Shown: positions 19,230-28,095, counted from the stretch's first letter. The stretch: DNA of 64,000 nucleotides from Phycisphaerae bacterium RAS1 (GCA_007859745.1 SMLU01000001.1:2790001-2854000); one strand, 5' to 3'. The notes: generated by a model from the letters alone, not told the origin. Translations and numbers: made by a program.

Positions 19230-19643
19230 TTACCCAGATTCTCCGGCAACGACTTCATACAGCGCTGCCCGGCGACCGCTTGCCTCGCGGTTGAGTCTCA
19301 AGCGTCCTTGCGCGTGCAGCTTTTTAAGCACCGCTGCGACGCTTGACCGTCGCAATTCGCCGTTCCACGCGGGCCGTCGTTCTCGCACCAGTTTAAGCAT
19401 TCTCCCGGCCCCGAACGGGCGATCAATCACCGACAGCACCTCAGTAATCGCGTCCCGCAGTTGGCCACGCTTGAGGCGGGGTACACCTCCCGCGCGCTGC
19501 GTGCTTTGCTTGTCCGACCGCTTCGGTTCGAGCCGTGCGACCCGGTTGATCGCCGCAACGTCGCGCGCATAGTCCGCTCTTGCCGCCTCGATCCGGGCGT
19601 CCCGCGTCGCCTTTGCCTGTGCCAGAAGCTGTTCGCGGTTCAT
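19230..19643 (-). CDS. Small winged-helix-like protein of unknown function
   Basis: The 137-residue product has a charged helical N-terminus (residues 1-50: MNREQLLAQAKATRDARIEAA...) and a C-terminal part (about 58-137) that reads like a winged helix: RGQLRDAITEVLS, FGAGRMLKLV, SSVAAVLKKLHAQGRLRL, GRRAALYEV. A DNA-binding role is an inference. The frame opens at 19694, but the ATG at 19643 fits better. It is transcribed toward the hairpin-rich region; a palindrome GCGGTA-CT-TACCGC at 19214-19227 lies just beyond its stop. Confidence 0.6.
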   Translation of the reverse strand: MNREQLLAQAKATRDARIEAARADYARDVAAINRVARLEPKRSDKQSTQRAGGVPRLKRGQLRDAITEVLSVIDRPFGAGRMLKLVRERRPAWNGELRRSSVAAVLKKLHAQGRLRLNREASGRRAALYEVVAGESG

Positions 19644-19980
19644 CGGAACACACCTAAGTCTTGTATACGCGGAGGCGGACTGTACCACCGGCACAGCAAT
19701 GATGCAAGCTACGAGTTGTTCGCATCATCGCCGCGACTTGTCTGCATTATAGCCGCGCTCCTGGAAACGTGCAAACCGGGCCGGAATAGGGTTCTGGCCG
19801 GTCGGCTGGTCAGAGAGTGAATCGCGGTGCGTTTGGATCGATACGACGTGGACTGCTTCGACTGGACTGTGATTCTCGCTGCTGCTGTGTCCACGAAGAC
19901 GCGGTCGCCTTCCCTTCGCGCCCGGACTGGAATGCCTCGCGTGGTGAGTCGTCAGCATATAATGCGAAACGAGGGAACTC
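19644..19980. other. Intergenic, no gene seen
   Basis: The 337 bp between the divergent winged-helix-like gene and the Uma2 gene have only short frames on both strands, none with family-like sequence. The Uma2 ribosome site (GAGGG at about 19971) is at its right end. Confidence 0.5.
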
Positions 19981-20619
19981 ATGGTCCTCCGCGCCCAACC
20001 GATCATCTGCGACACCGGCGAGATCGACGACGAGGCGATGCTCACCTACTACGGCTGCGCGCCGGCCGACTGGGAGGAGGCGTCGAGCGAGAGGCGCTTT
20101 GTCGAGTTGATTGATGGGAGGATTCTCGTGCACTCACCGGCGGGACTGGGGCATCAGCGGCTCTTTGATTTCTGCTACCGGCTCCTGGGTGGATACGTCG
20201 AGGCCAAGAACCTCGGCGAAGTGCTCGCCGGCCCGTTCACTATGGAACTCGCGCTCGAACGCAAGTTCGAACCCGACATCATCTTCGTCTCCAACAAAAC
20301 CCGCGCGAACCTCACCGACGACCGCCTGCTCGGCCCCGCCGACCTGGCCATCGAGATCGCCTCCCCCAGCACCCGCGCCTATGACCGCACTGAAAAACGC
20401 GAGTGCTACCGCGTCGGCGGCGTGCGCGAATACTGGATGATCGACCCGATCGACCGCAAGGTGACGCTCGACCGCCCGGCGGGCGTACAGCTCGCGGAAC
20501 TCGGCGCCGGGTGCGTAGAATCCGCCACATGCCCTGGCTTCCGGATTCAAGCCGAGTGGTTGTGGGCTGATCCGCTCCCTTCGGTGCAGGCGTGCCTGGC
20601 CCAGTTACTCGCCGGATAG
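19981..20619 (+). CDS. Uma2-family putative restriction endonuclease
   Basis: The 212-residue product belongs to the Uma2 family (DUF820), PD-(D/E)XK-fold proteins expanded in cyanobacteria and planctomycetes and of unclear role. Signature parts are present: an N-terminal ELIDGRILVHSPAG near residue 42, KFEPDIIFVSNK near 92, LAIEIASPSTRAYDR near 119 and VREYWMIDP near 145, which hold the D, E and K positions of the nuclease core. The start ATG has GAGGGAACTC upstream. These genes often spread with mobile DNA, but nothing else here shows recent transfer. Confidence 0.85.
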   Translation: MVLRAQPIICDTGEIDDEAMLTYYGCAPADWEEASSERRFVELIDGRILVHSPAGLGHQRLFDFCYRLLGGYVEAKNLGEVLAGPFTMELALERKFEPDIIFVSNKTRANLTDDRLLGPADLAIEIASPSTRAYDRTEKRECYRVGGVREYWMIDPIDRKVTLDRPAGVQLAELGAGCVESATCPGFRIQAEWLWADPLPSVQACLAQLLAG

Positions 20620-20652
20620 GCCCGCGCCGGCGCTCCCAAAAAAGCAGTTCGC

Positions 20653-21453
20653 ATGCGTTCCCAAACCCAGCGCTGGCTCCTCTCCCTCCTCATCCTCTCC
20701 ATCTGCCTCAGCGGACTGCTCGGTATCCTCGTCCTCCTTACCGGCGGGCGAAGCTGGTTCGAGGTGCGCATTCTGCTGACGACCGCGGCGATCGGGGCGG
20801 CGTCGATCGTCGGACTGGCGGCGGCGGCGGTGCATGAGGCCCGTCGCTGGACGCCGCTCGGGGCCGTTGGAATGGGGGCGACGGGCGTGGCGCTCGCGAT
20901 GACGCTCATCGTCATCTGGGTTGACTCGCTCATCGACGTGGAGGCTTACACCAAGACCTGGGCCTGCGCCATCATCGCGTCGATCGGGCTCACGCACGTC
21001 GGACTGCTCGCCCTGGCGCGGCTGCGGCGGCAATTCGAGTTCGCCCGTGGCGTCACGATCCTGGCCATCGTCACGCTCGCGCTGCAAATCGCGTTTCTGA
21101 TCGTGACCGAGACGGACGCCGGCGACTTCTGGGCCCGCCTCATCGGCGTCAACGCGATCATCGACGTCTGCGGCACGATCGCCGTGCCGATCCTGCACCG
21201 CATCTCCGACATTTCAAAGCGCGAGGCAATCGTCACGACCGCGCTCGCCGTGCAGCTCACGTGTCCACGTTGCGGTCGGCCGCAGCAGGTGGCGGTCGGC
21301 GGGGCGCGCTGCGGCGGCTGCGGCCTCGGTATCAAGATCGAGATTGAGGAAGAGCATTGCCCGAGCTGCGGCTACCCGCTTTACCAACTCACGTCGGCGG
21401 CCTGCCCGGAGTGCGGCGCACCGATAGCGCCGCCGCGTCCCGCGGGAACCTGA
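20653..21453 (+). CDS. Membrane protein with C-terminal zinc ribbons
   Basis: The 266-residue product has about six hydrophobic helices in residues 8-185, then two or three cytoplasmic zinc-ribbon units: CPRCGRPQ...CGGCG near 200-225 and CPSCGYPL...CPECGAP near 238-258. The last form (CPxCGYxLxxLxxxxCPECG) is typical of planctomycete proteins of unknown function. It starts 33 bp after the Uma2 gene, but linkage in an operon is uncertain. Confidence 0.7.
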   Translation: MRSQTQRWLLSLLILSICLSGLLGILVLLTGGRSWFEVRILLTTAAIGAASIVGLAAAAVHEARRWTPLGAVGMGATGVALAMTLIVIWVDSLIDVEAYTKTWACAIIASIGLTHVGLLALARLRRQFEFARGVTILAIVTLALQIAFLIVTETDAGDFWARLIGVNAIIDVCGTIAVPILHRISDISKREAIVTTALAVQLTCPRCGRPQQVAVGGARCGGCGLGIKIEIEEEHCPSCGYPLYQLTSAACPECGAPIAPPRPAGT

Positions 21454-21459
21454 ATCAGC

Positions 21460-22335
21460 GTGATCGAGTTGACGCCACATTTCAGAACGCGAGACGCCAG
21501 CGAGCGTCCACCGCGACGTGCGCTCGCTCGCGTTTCGCGTTCCGACGGCGGCACGCAACTGCGCAAATCCGGGCTCATTCCGCGGAGTAGAACCGGCGCG
21601 CGTTACCCCCGAAGCACTTTCCTGTCGGCGACGCTCCTGGGCGCGCTGCTTGCCGGCTGCTCGCGCTCCGGCGGCCCGTTCTTCTCGCCGCGCTACGCGA
21701 ATCGGCAGGCGCAGCTCCATGCCATCGCCCTCGCGCCGCCGGCGATGCAGATCGAGTCTCTCCACAGCGGCGGGCTGCGCGAGCCGCGGCCCGATCTGGA
21801 GAACGATGTTCGCGCTCGCCTGATCGCAGAATTGACCGATCTTCTGCGGCGGAGCGGGCGTGAGATTGCCGCCGCGCCCGCCGACGCCCCGACGAACTCG
21901 TCAACCTCACCGGCTGCGCCGCGCCTGGCGGCCGAGGCCGACGCGCGAGCTCTGCTGGCCGCTGTACACGAGGCCATCGTGACTCACCACGTCCGCTACC
22001 GGCATCGCCGCGAGCTGGACTACGCCGTCGGGGACGCCGCGCGGACGCTCTGCGACGCCGAGTTCGACGCAGCCCTGGTCGCGTCTCTGCAGGCCGCTGT
22101 GCCGACCGGCGGGCGCTCGGCGCTCCAGGCGGCCGGCCTGGCGATGAGCGCCGTCACGCAGTCGTTCGTCTACGTTCCCACGCACGAAGCGGCGCTCACG
22201 CTGATGCTTATCGACGCCGACGGCGAGGTGCTCTGGTTCGGATTCGCCGCCGGCGCCGTGGATGTCCTTAGCGACAGCGGCCTGCGGCGGCTGGTGCGTG
22301 CGGCCGGGCGGCGGCTGCTGCACGAGGAGAAGTAG
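21460..22335 (+). CDS. Exported lipoprotein of unknown function
   Basis: The frame encodes a lipoprotein leader FLSATLLGALLAGCSRSG near residues 54-71, with Cys at 67, followed by about 220 mostly helical, Ala-rich residues. No family was recognised. The annotated start (GTG at 21460; TTG at 21469 also possible) would give an unlikely 50-residue cytosolic tail. Much of that tail is encoded by a palindromic repeat (21479-21541). No ATG, GTG or TTG lies between the repeat and the leader, so a rare start codon near 21575-21610 is possible. It is followed three bases later by a metalloprotease gene. Confidence 0.55.
   Translation: MIELTPHFRTRDASERPPRRALARVSRSDGGTQLRKSGLIPRSRTGARYPRSTFLSATLLGALLAGCSRSGGPFFSPRYANRQAQLHAIALAPPAMQIESLHSGGLREPRPDLENDVRARLIAELTDLLRRSGREIAAAPADAPTNSSTSPAAPRLAAEADARALLAAVHEAIVTHHVRYRHRRELDYAVGDAARTLCDAEFDAALVASLQAAVPTGGRSALQAAGLAMSAVTQSFVYVPTHEAALTLMLIDADGEVLWFGFAAGAVDVLSDSGLRRLVRAAGRRLLHEEK
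21479..21541. repeat. CAGAACGCGAGACGCCAGCGAGCG palindrome
   Basis: The left arm CAGAACGCGAGACGCCAGCG and right arm CGCTCGCTCGCGTTTCGCGT flank a short spacer. It is the same family as 213-244 and 17426-17487. It lies within the open frame of the downstream lipoprotein, upstream of the leader. Confidence 0.65.
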
Positions 22336-22338
22336 CGC

Positions 22339-23514
22339 ATGCGCCCGAGCCACGCGATGCTGATCGTTCTGCTGTTGCTTCCCTCCGCGTGCGCTCGCCG
22401 CCTCGCTCCGATCGAAGCCGGCCGCGCGTTCGAGCCCGACCAGCGCGAACAGCGGCTGTGGGAGGCGACGCGTCGGATGTCCGCCGAGCTGGCTGCCGGC
22501 GGCGTGCGCTGTCGCGACGACGCGCTGGAGCGATACGTGCAGGCCGTGCTGGACAAGCTGATCGAAGAGGATGCCGCCGCCTTCGCCCCGCTCACGCCGC
22601 GCGTCCTGATTCTGGACTGCGACATCCCCAACGCCTTTTCCCTGCCGCACGGCGACATCTACGTTCATACCGGCATCCTCGCGCGACTGCGAAACGAAGC
22701 CCAGCTCGCGATGTTGCTCGGCCACGAGCTGACCCATGCCACGCACCGCCACGTGCACGCCTGGCGCGAGGACGCCTATCTCCGCACCGGCGCCGGGGCG
22801 TACGTGTCCGTCCTGTCGTCGCCGGCCGGGTATTACTCGAACGCCATTGGCGCGCTCAGCCAGGTGCTCACGCTGGCGGCGGTCAGCGGCTTCTCGCGTG
22901 AAAACGAAGCGGAAGCCGACCGCGTCGGCATGCAGCGCATGGCCTTTGCCGGTTACGACCCGCGCGAGGCGCCGCGGCTTTTCGAGCGCATGCTCGAAGC
23001 CGCCGATTCGAAGGGCCGCCGCTGGAATTTCCTGTACGCCACCCATCCAAGAATGAAGGCCCGCGTTGCGTCATGTCAAAGACTGCTGGCGAACGTCGCC
23101 CGCTCCGGCCCAGCGACAGTCGGCGAGGCTGAGTATCTAAGCGCCGCCGGCGAGTTGATCTACGCGGAAGTCCGCCGGCACCTCGCCATCGGACGATTCG
23201 ATTTGGCGCTGCAGACGGCACAATTCCTGTGCGAAAAATCCGCCTCGGCCCGCGCCTACGCGCTGCTCGGCGACGTCTTTCGCGAACGAGGCGCGGCCGG
23301 CGACGGGGCGGCGGCCGAGGCGAGTTACCTGCAGGCCCTGCAGCTCGACGGCGAGGCCGCCGAAGTGCACCGCGGGCTGGGGCTGCTTGCGCTGCGCCGC
23401 GGCGACCGGCCGGTGGCGCGGGCGCACTTGGCCCGCTATCTCCAGTCCTGTCCGGACGCACCAGACGCGGCGCTGATTCGGTCGGAGATGGAGCGAATTG
23501 GAGGCGATGAGTGA
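22339..23514 (+). CDS. M48-family metalloprotease lipoprotein with TPR-like tail
   Basis: M48 peptidases are zinc proteases; periplasmic members (BepA-like) handle outer-membrane protein quality. The 391-residue product has a lipoprotein leader (LLLLPSAC, Cys at 18), a zinc site HELTH at residues 129-133 and the third-ligand helix ENEAEAD at 188-194. The C-terminal 130 residues look like TPR helices (ASARAYALLGDVFRERG, AAEVHRGLGLLALRRGD). This BepA-like domain order supports a role in envelope maintenance. It begins directly after the preceding lipoprotein gene, and its TGA overlaps the GTG of the next one. Confidence 0.85.
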   Translation: MRPSHAMLIVLLLLPSACARRLAPIEAGRAFEPDQREQRLWEATRRMSAELAAGGVRCRDDALERYVQAVLDKLIEEDAAAFAPLTPRVLILDCDIPNAFSLPHGDIYVHTGILARLRNEAQLAMLLGHELTHATHRHVHAWREDAYLRTGAGAYVSVLSSPAGYYSNAIGALSQVLTLAAVSGFSRENEAEADRVGMQRMAFAGYDPREAPRLFERMLEAADSKGRRWNFLYATHPRMKARVASCQRLLANVARSGPATVGEAEYLSAAGELIYAEVRRHLAIGRFDLALQTAQFLCEKSASARAYALLGDVFRERGAAGDGAAAEASYLQALQLDGEAAEVHRGLGLLALRRGDRPVARAHLARYLQSCPDAPDAALIRSEMERIGGDE

Positions 23515-24101
23515 CGCGGCGGCTGCCTTGCCTGTGCCTTGCTCTCGCACTGCTGGGCGGCTGCGCGGAGTACACGCCGACCGGGCCAACGTACGCACTC
23601 AAAAAGGCGAAACTCGACGTCGACCTGCCGCCGGGCTGGCTGCGCTATCGACCGGCCAAGGAAGCATACGTCATCACGCGCGATGGCCTGAATCTCGCCC
23701 GGATTGAACTGGTCGCGACCCCCGTCGAGCGGCAGACGCGCGGTCTGCAGCCGTTTCGTCGCGGCGCTGCGCCGCCGGAGCTGGCCGATGCGGTCCTGCG
23801 GCGATTCGGCGCTACGTCGCATCTGGCCGGCTTCCACGTGGAGAGCGTCGGCCCGGCCCGGCTGGCGGGGGCAGACGGGTTTGTCGCCGACGCGATCTGC
23901 ACCGCCCCGACCGGGCTGCGTCAGCGAGCGCGGCTTTACGCCGTCGAGATGAATGACTGCGTGGTGGAGCTGCGGCTCGTCGCGGCGGCGCAGGTCTATT
24001 TCGAAAGGCACGCGGCGGCGTTTGAGGCGGTGGTCGCATCGCTTCGCTCCGAGCCGCGCCCGTCAGGGAGCGGTCCCCGTCTTTCCGAGCCGCGCCCGTA
24101 A
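23511..24101 (+). CDS. Exported lipoprotein of unknown function
   Basis: The 196-residue product has a leader with lipobox LLGGC (Cys at 18) and a compact domain of about 150 residues beginning KKAKLDVDLPPGWLRYRP. Such sequences sit beside M48 lipoproteins in other planctomycetes as far as I recall, but I cannot name the family. The start GTG overlaps the protease stop (GTGA), indicating coupling. The last 17 residues (SEPRPSGSGPRLSEPRP) are encoded by an intergenic repeat at 24050 onward, so the true domain ends near residue 180. Confidence 0.65.
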   Translation: MTRRLPCLCLALALLGGCAEYTPTGPTYALKKAKLDVDLPPGWLRYRPAKEAYVITRDGLNLARIELVATPVERQTRGLQPFRRGAAPPELADAVLRRFGATSHLAGFHVESVGPARLAGADGFVADAICTAPTGLRQRARLYAVEMNDCVVELRLVAAAQVYFERHAAAFEAVVASLRSEPRPSGSGPRLSEPRP

Positions 24102-24145
24102 GGAAGCGGTTCTGCTGTCCGCTCCCTCACGGTCGCGGCTCCGTG
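24050..24145. repeat. GAGCCGCGCCCGT / ACGGTCGCGGCTC repeat
   Basis: Two direct GAGCCGCGCCCGT(C/A)AGG(G/A)A units (about 24050 and 24089) face one inverted copy, TCCCTCACGGTCGCGGCTC, at about 24124-24142. The repeat supplies the C-terminal codons of both converging genes. Related copies lie at 14930-14956 and 59082-59182. Confidence 0.7.
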
Positions 24146-24789
24146 TCCGCTTCGTCCGCATTCTCCACCCGCGCCGACTGACAGCTCCAGCAGATGTCAA
24201 AATGCCGCGGGCAGATTTCACCGCACGCGGGGCATTTCCAGGGACGGTCGCTTTCCGCGCGGCGGCGGGCGATTTCGTCGGACTCGTGCCGGTTCAGCCA
24301 CAGCACGTCGAAGTAGAAGTCGCGGTGGACGAACACCTGGACGCTCAGCGTGGGCGAGCCGATGTAGATGTCGGCGAACGAGCGGTTTTCTCTCACCACG
24401 CACGGGATGTACTCGCGGTCGAGCAGCGCCTCGACCATCGGCAGCGCCAGCCCGAAGCACATCCACGGCTCGACCGCGAACCACTCCGCCCGCGGCCGCC
24501 CAGCGCGCAGGTCGAATGGCGCCTGGCACTGCGGACAGAGCGGCGCCGTCGCGCCGGCCAGCGCGCCGCAGCAGGACGCGCAGCACAGCCCGAAATTCGG
24601 CACGGGCAGTTCTCCGCCCGTGTAGCGCGGTGGCCGCACGCACGTCCACGAACGCAGCAGCTCCGGCACCGAAAACCGCGTCCCGCACTCGGGGCAGCGG
24701 TGCTCCGGCAACCCGCGGAGCGGATAGCCGCACGTCGGGCAGACGAGATTCCAGTCCGGAATCGGCAACTCGTTCAGGTCGATGTCCAC
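24127..24789 (-). CDS. Zinc-ribbon protein with DUF2007-like middle domain
   Basis: The 220-residue product has a CPTCGYPLRGLPEHRCPECG ribbon at its N-terminus (residues about 17-36), a second set of Cys pairs near 70-90 (CCASCCG...CPQCQ), and a final CPACGEICPRHFDICWSC near 188-205. The middle segment (CVVRENRSFADIYIGSP... VFVHRDF near 127-157) resembles DUF2007 putative signalling domains. The likely start is the GTG at 24789 (VDIDLNELPIPDWN); the upstream 12 codons look non-coding. Its last residues (DTEPRP) run into the palindromic repeat. Function unknown. Confidence 0.6.
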   Translation of the reverse strand: MDIDLNELPIPDWNLVCPTCGYPLRGLPEHRCPECGTRFSVPELLRSWTCVRPPRYTGGELPVPNFGLCCASCCGALAGATAPLCPQCQAPFDLRAGRPRAEWFAVEPWMCFGLALPMVEALLDREYIPCVVRENRSFADIYIGSPTLSVQVFVHRDFYFDVLWLNRHESDEIARRRAESDRPWKCPACGEICPRHFDICWSCQSARVENADEADTEPRP

Positions 24790-24949
24790 GCAACCACGAT
24801 ATCGCCCGCCCTGTACCCCACCCAAGCCCGAATCGCATACAATCCCGCCGGTGTCGCGGGCAGAGTCTTACGGCGCGGCAACGCACAACCTCGAACGACG
24901 CCGCCGTGCGATCGGATCGCGCGCTGGCTTCGCTCGTATTTGAGAGAAG

Positions 24950-26854
24950 ATGGAACTTCCCCGACGAGCCCGAGGCGACGAACTTCTGCCGCAAGGCGAG
25001 CTGTCGCGCCTGCGCGACCGCCTGCGGCGGCTGGCGCCCGCACATGACCTGACGACGGTCGTCGCGTGCGCGTTCGATCACCGCACGCGCATGCTGCCCT
25101 TCATTTACGCCGACCTGCGCATGGCCCCGGCCGGAATCCGGGCGATCGGCGCCGCCCTGGCGGACGCGGGCTTCGCCAAAACGCGGCTCGTCCTGCAGCA
25201 GTGGAACCGGCGCTTTCGACCGTCGCAAATGCGGATTGACGGGCGAATCCCCGATCTGTTCATGACATCCAGCATGCAGATTCACACGGCCGCCTGCAAA
25301 GACCTTATCCGCGACGCCTGCCGCATCGACCCGGCCCAGCGCCCGCTCATTATCGCCGGCGGCGCCAAGACCGTGTACGAGCCCTGGGATGTGTTCGATC
25401 CCGATCCGCGGCAAGCGCTCCAGCGCGGCGAAGCCGACATCGCCGTCACCGGGGAAGAGTACGTCCTGCTCAGCCTGATCGAGGTGCTGCTCGCTTTTCG
25501 CGCGTCGGACGGGTCGATGCGCGACGCCTTCGCCCGCGCCCGCCGCGATGGCGCGCTGGATCGCGTCCCGGGCCTCGTCTATCGCCGATATGACGAAGAC
25601 GGCATGCCCGGCGACCTGGTGGATACCGGCGTGCAGCGGCTCGTCGCCGACCTGGACGAACTCCCGCACCCGGTGCTTGGTTACAGCTTGCTGGAAGCGC
25701 CCAGCGGAGCCGCGGCGCTGGCCGTACGGCCGCTGCCGCCGGAACGGGTGAACCGCTACAGCCCGATCGCCTCGCTGGTGCTGACCTTCGGCTGCAAGTT
25801 CAACTGCCCGTATTGCCCGATCCCGGCCTACAACCAGCGGCAGCACCGCGTGAAGAGCGGGGCGCGGATCGCGGACGAGTTCGTTCGCCTGCGCCGCGAG
25901 TACGGGCTGCGCTACTTCTTCGGAGCCGACGACAACTTCTTCAACGAGAAACGCCGCACGCTCGACATTGTCGAGACGCTGGCGCGGACCGAGATCGACG
26001 GCGTTCCGCTCCGCAAGAAAGTGCGCTGGGGCACCGAGGTGACGGTGCACGATACGCTGCAGCTCCGCGAGCACCTGCCGACGGTGCGGGCGGCCGGCGT
26101 CCGAGCGCTCTGGCTGGGCGTCGAGGACATGACCGCCACGTTCATCAAGAAAGGCCAATCGGTCAGCAAGACGGCGGAGGCATTCCAGCTCCTGAGCCGG
26201 CACGGCGTCTGCCCGATGCCGATGATGATGCACCATGACACGCAGCCGCTCTACACGCGCAAGGGCGACTACGGCTTGATCAACCAGGTCAGCCTGCTGC
26301 GAAAGGCGGGAGCGATCAGCGTGCAGGTGCTGATGATGACGCCGGCGACCGGTTCCAAGCTCTACGAAAGCGCGTTCACCGACGGACTGGTGTACGCCAG
26401 CGTCGCCGGGCGTCGCGTCGAGCCGCACATGCTGGACGCCAACTACGTGGTCGCGTCGGAGCACGCGCAGCCGTGGCGAAAACAGCTCAACATCATGGCG
26501 GCGTATTTGTTCTTCTATAACCCGCTGAGGTTTCTGGTTGCGCTGGTTCGGCCCAAGAGCAGGCTCTTCCTCGCCGATGCACTGATGCAGCTCGTCGGCA
26601 TGTGGGGAACGGGGCAGACGATCCGCCGCACGTTCGGCTGGGCGCTGCGGCTGATGCGCGGCGACATCCGCCGCCGGACGAGCGTGCCCGCCAGCCCGAT
26701 CCCGATGATCGGGTCGGACGGCATGGCGGCGCATCATGCGCTGCCGGGAACGGCTCGCGTGCAACTGATCCGGCTGCCCGTGCGCACCCCGGCGGTCGAG
26801 CCGGTTCCTCGTTCGACCTCGCTGGATCCGGCGGTTGTATCCGCGTCGCCGTAA
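24950..26854 (+). CDS. B12-binding-type radical SAM protein
   Basis: The 634-residue product has an N-terminal Rossmann-like region of the cobalamin-binding type (residues about 35-180, with a TSSMQIH and GGAKTVYEPWDVF...ADIAVTGEEY layout). The radical SAM cluster motif CxxxCxxC is at 282-289 (CKFNCPYC). GADDNFFNEKR near 327 and the later VEDMT segment fit the TIM-barrel core. Family members modify lipids, hopanoids or natural products, or are uncharacterised; the substrate is not predictable here. The last 80 residues are basic and low in pattern. The gene stands alone, about 160 bp from its divergent neighbour. Confidence 0.8.
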   Translation: MELPRRARGDELLPQGELSRLRDRLRRLAPAHDLTTVVACAFDHRTRMLPFIYADLRMAPAGIRAIGAALADAGFAKTRLVLQQWNRRFRPSQMRIDGRIPDLFMTSSMQIHTAACKDLIRDACRIDPAQRPLIIAGGAKTVYEPWDVFDPDPRQALQRGEADIAVTGEEYVLLSLIEVLLAFRASDGSMRDAFARARRDGALDRVPGLVYRRYDEDGMPGDLVDTGVQRLVADLDELPHPVLGYSLLEAPSGAAALAVRPLPPERVNRYSPIASLVLTFGCKFNCPYCPIPAYNQRQHRVKSGARIADEFVRLRREYGLRYFFGADDNFFNEKRRTLDIVETLARTEIDGVPLRKKVRWGTEVTVHDTLQLREHLPTVRAAGVRALWLGVEDMTATFIKKGQSVSKTAEAFQLLSRHGVCPMPMMMHHDTQPLYTRKGDYGLINQVSLLRKAGAISVQVLMMTPATGSKLYESAFTDGLVYASVAGRRVEPHMLDANYVVASEHAQPWRKQLNIMAAYLFFYNPLRFLVALVRPKSRLFLADALMQLVGMWGTGQTIRRTFGWALRLMRGDIRRRTSVPASPIPMIGSDGMAAHHALPGTARVQLIRLPVRTPAVEPVPRSTSLDPAVVSASP

Positions 26855-26922
26855 CGAGATCGGTCTCAGAAGCTCGTTCGCGTGTTCGGATTGCGCGTTA
26901 CGTGCAACGTGAGGGAGAGTCA

Positions 26923-27627
26923 ATGACCGCCAAGGATATCGTCGCTGAGCTCAAGAAGTTCGCCAGCGCGCAAACCAAGAAAACATGGATGACCCACGGC
27001 GCTCAAGAGCCCTGCCTCGGCGTCAAGGTCGCGGACATGAAGAAGATCCAGAAGCGCGTCAAGATGGACTACCAGCTCGCCTTGGATCTCTACGACACCG
27101 GCATCGCCGACGCAATGTACCTCGCAGGACTGATCGCGGACGACGCGAAGATGACCAAAAAGGACCTGCAAAAATGGGTTGAAGGCGCCACCTGGGGCAT
27201 GGTCGCCGAATACACGGTCCCGTGGGTCGCGTCCGGTAGCCCGCATGGCCGCGAGCTTGCCTTGAAGTGGATCGAATCCAAGGACGAAGCCATCGCCTCG
27301 GCCGGCTGGCAGACCTACAGCAGCATGGTCGCCATCAAGCCGGACGCGGACCTTGACCTGGCCGAGATCAAGTCGCTCCTGCAGCGCGTGGCGAGTTCGA
27401 TCCACCAGCAGCCCAATCGCGTCAAATGCGTGATGAACAGTTTCGTCATCGCCGTCGCCTGCCACGTCAAACCGCTTCACAAGCTCGCAGTCGATACGGC
27501 CGACGGAATCGGCAAGGTCGCCGTCGAACTGGTCGGGGCGTGCAAGATTCCGTTCGCGCCCGACTTCATCAAGAAATTCCAGGCGCGCAGCCCGATCGGC
27601 AAGAAGCGCAAGTCGCCGAAGTGCTGA
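26923..27627 (+). CDS. DNA alkylation repair protein (AlkD-like HEAT-repeat)
   Basis: The 234-residue product matches the AlkD/AlkC-type DNA alkylation repair family (PF08713), a HEAT-like helical solenoid that releases alkylated bases. Characteristic parts are ELKKFASAQTKKTWMTHGA...GVKVADMKKIQK at the N-terminus, LYDTGIADAMYLAGLIADD near 47, and the W-rich WVEGATWGMVAEYTVPWVA near 82. The protein ends in a Lys-rich tail. The frame is open far upstream inside the preceding gene, but the ATG at 26923 with GAGGGAGAG upstream is clearly the start. A decayed integrase begins 10 bp after its stop. Confidence 0.8.
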   Translation: MTAKDIVAELKKFASAQTKKTWMTHGAQEPCLGVKVADMKKIQKRVKMDYQLALDLYDTGIADAMYLAGLIADDAKMTKKDLQKWVEGATWGMVAEYTVPWVASGSPHGRELALKWIESKDEAIASAGWQTYSSMVAIKPDADLDLAEIKSLLQRVASSIHQQPNRVKCVMNSFVIAVACHVKPLHKLAVDTADGIGKVAVELVGACKIPFAPDFIKKFQARSPIGKKRKSPKC

Positions 27628-27637
27628 TCGGATTGCT

Positions 27638-28030
27638 CGCGATCAGGCGGCGATACCGCTGAAGACTTCCGGCATCATCTGACCACCGACCTCGCCGTAC
27701 CGACCGAACGTGCAAACTGCTTGACGACGTGGCGACAGTCTTCAAACCAACGGCCGCCGATTGACCGGTCCCCCCGCGCTGCATCTGGTACGCGAGGAGC
27801 TGGTTGCCAAGTTCCTTGATGGTAAACTCGCCCTCTGCCGCCGGCGTCGGTTCACGACCCGCGTGCAAATCTTCGACGAGGCGTAGATAATTCTGATGGG
27901 CGGCGTCGGGCTCGGCCCAGACGCCGAAGAAGTTAAGTTTGCCGCGTTTTTTTGCACCATTGACCGTCCCGATATGCGGTCAACGGGAACGAGGACCGGT
28001 TGTCGTCACGCTAGTCGCGTTTTCGCGAAC
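27638..28030 (-). pseudogene. Decayed tyrosine integrase, left of the element
   Basis: Translation on the minus strand gives FFGVWAEPDAAHQNYLRL, then EDLHAGREPTPAAEGEF, then FTIKELGNQLLAYQMQ, closely matching residues 37-88 of the intact integrase at 55096-56355. A one-base loss after GTGQ then shifts the frame, and the match resumes as GRWFEDCRHVVKQFARSVG before ending at about residue 135. The first 35 codons are partly deleted and the catalytic C-terminal two thirds are missing. It occupies the same place relative to the tRNA half-site as the intact integrase does at the right end, so it belongs to an older related element. Confidence 0.85.
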
Positions 28031-28056
28031 GCGCCGTAAGTCGTCATAAAGCCAGC

Positions 28057-28095
28057 TGCCACCGTAGCTCAATTGGCAGAGCAGCGGTTTTGTAA
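28057..28095 (+). repeat. Left attachment site (attL): 5' half of tRNA-Thr
   Basis: These 39 bp are identical to 56496-56534. They comprise one base plus the tRNA-Thr 5' half, from the acceptor strand through the D arm and anticodon loop (TGCCACCGTAGCTCAATTGG...). After TGTAA the sequence diverges (TTAAGTCC) and no 3' half follows, so no functional tRNA is encoded here. Confidence 0.9.

Noticed and set aside
24218-26923. 901-codon minus-strand frame opposite the radical SAM gene
   Set aside because: It is antisense to a gene with an intact CxxxCxxC motif and shows no motif of its own; high GC keeps the frame open.
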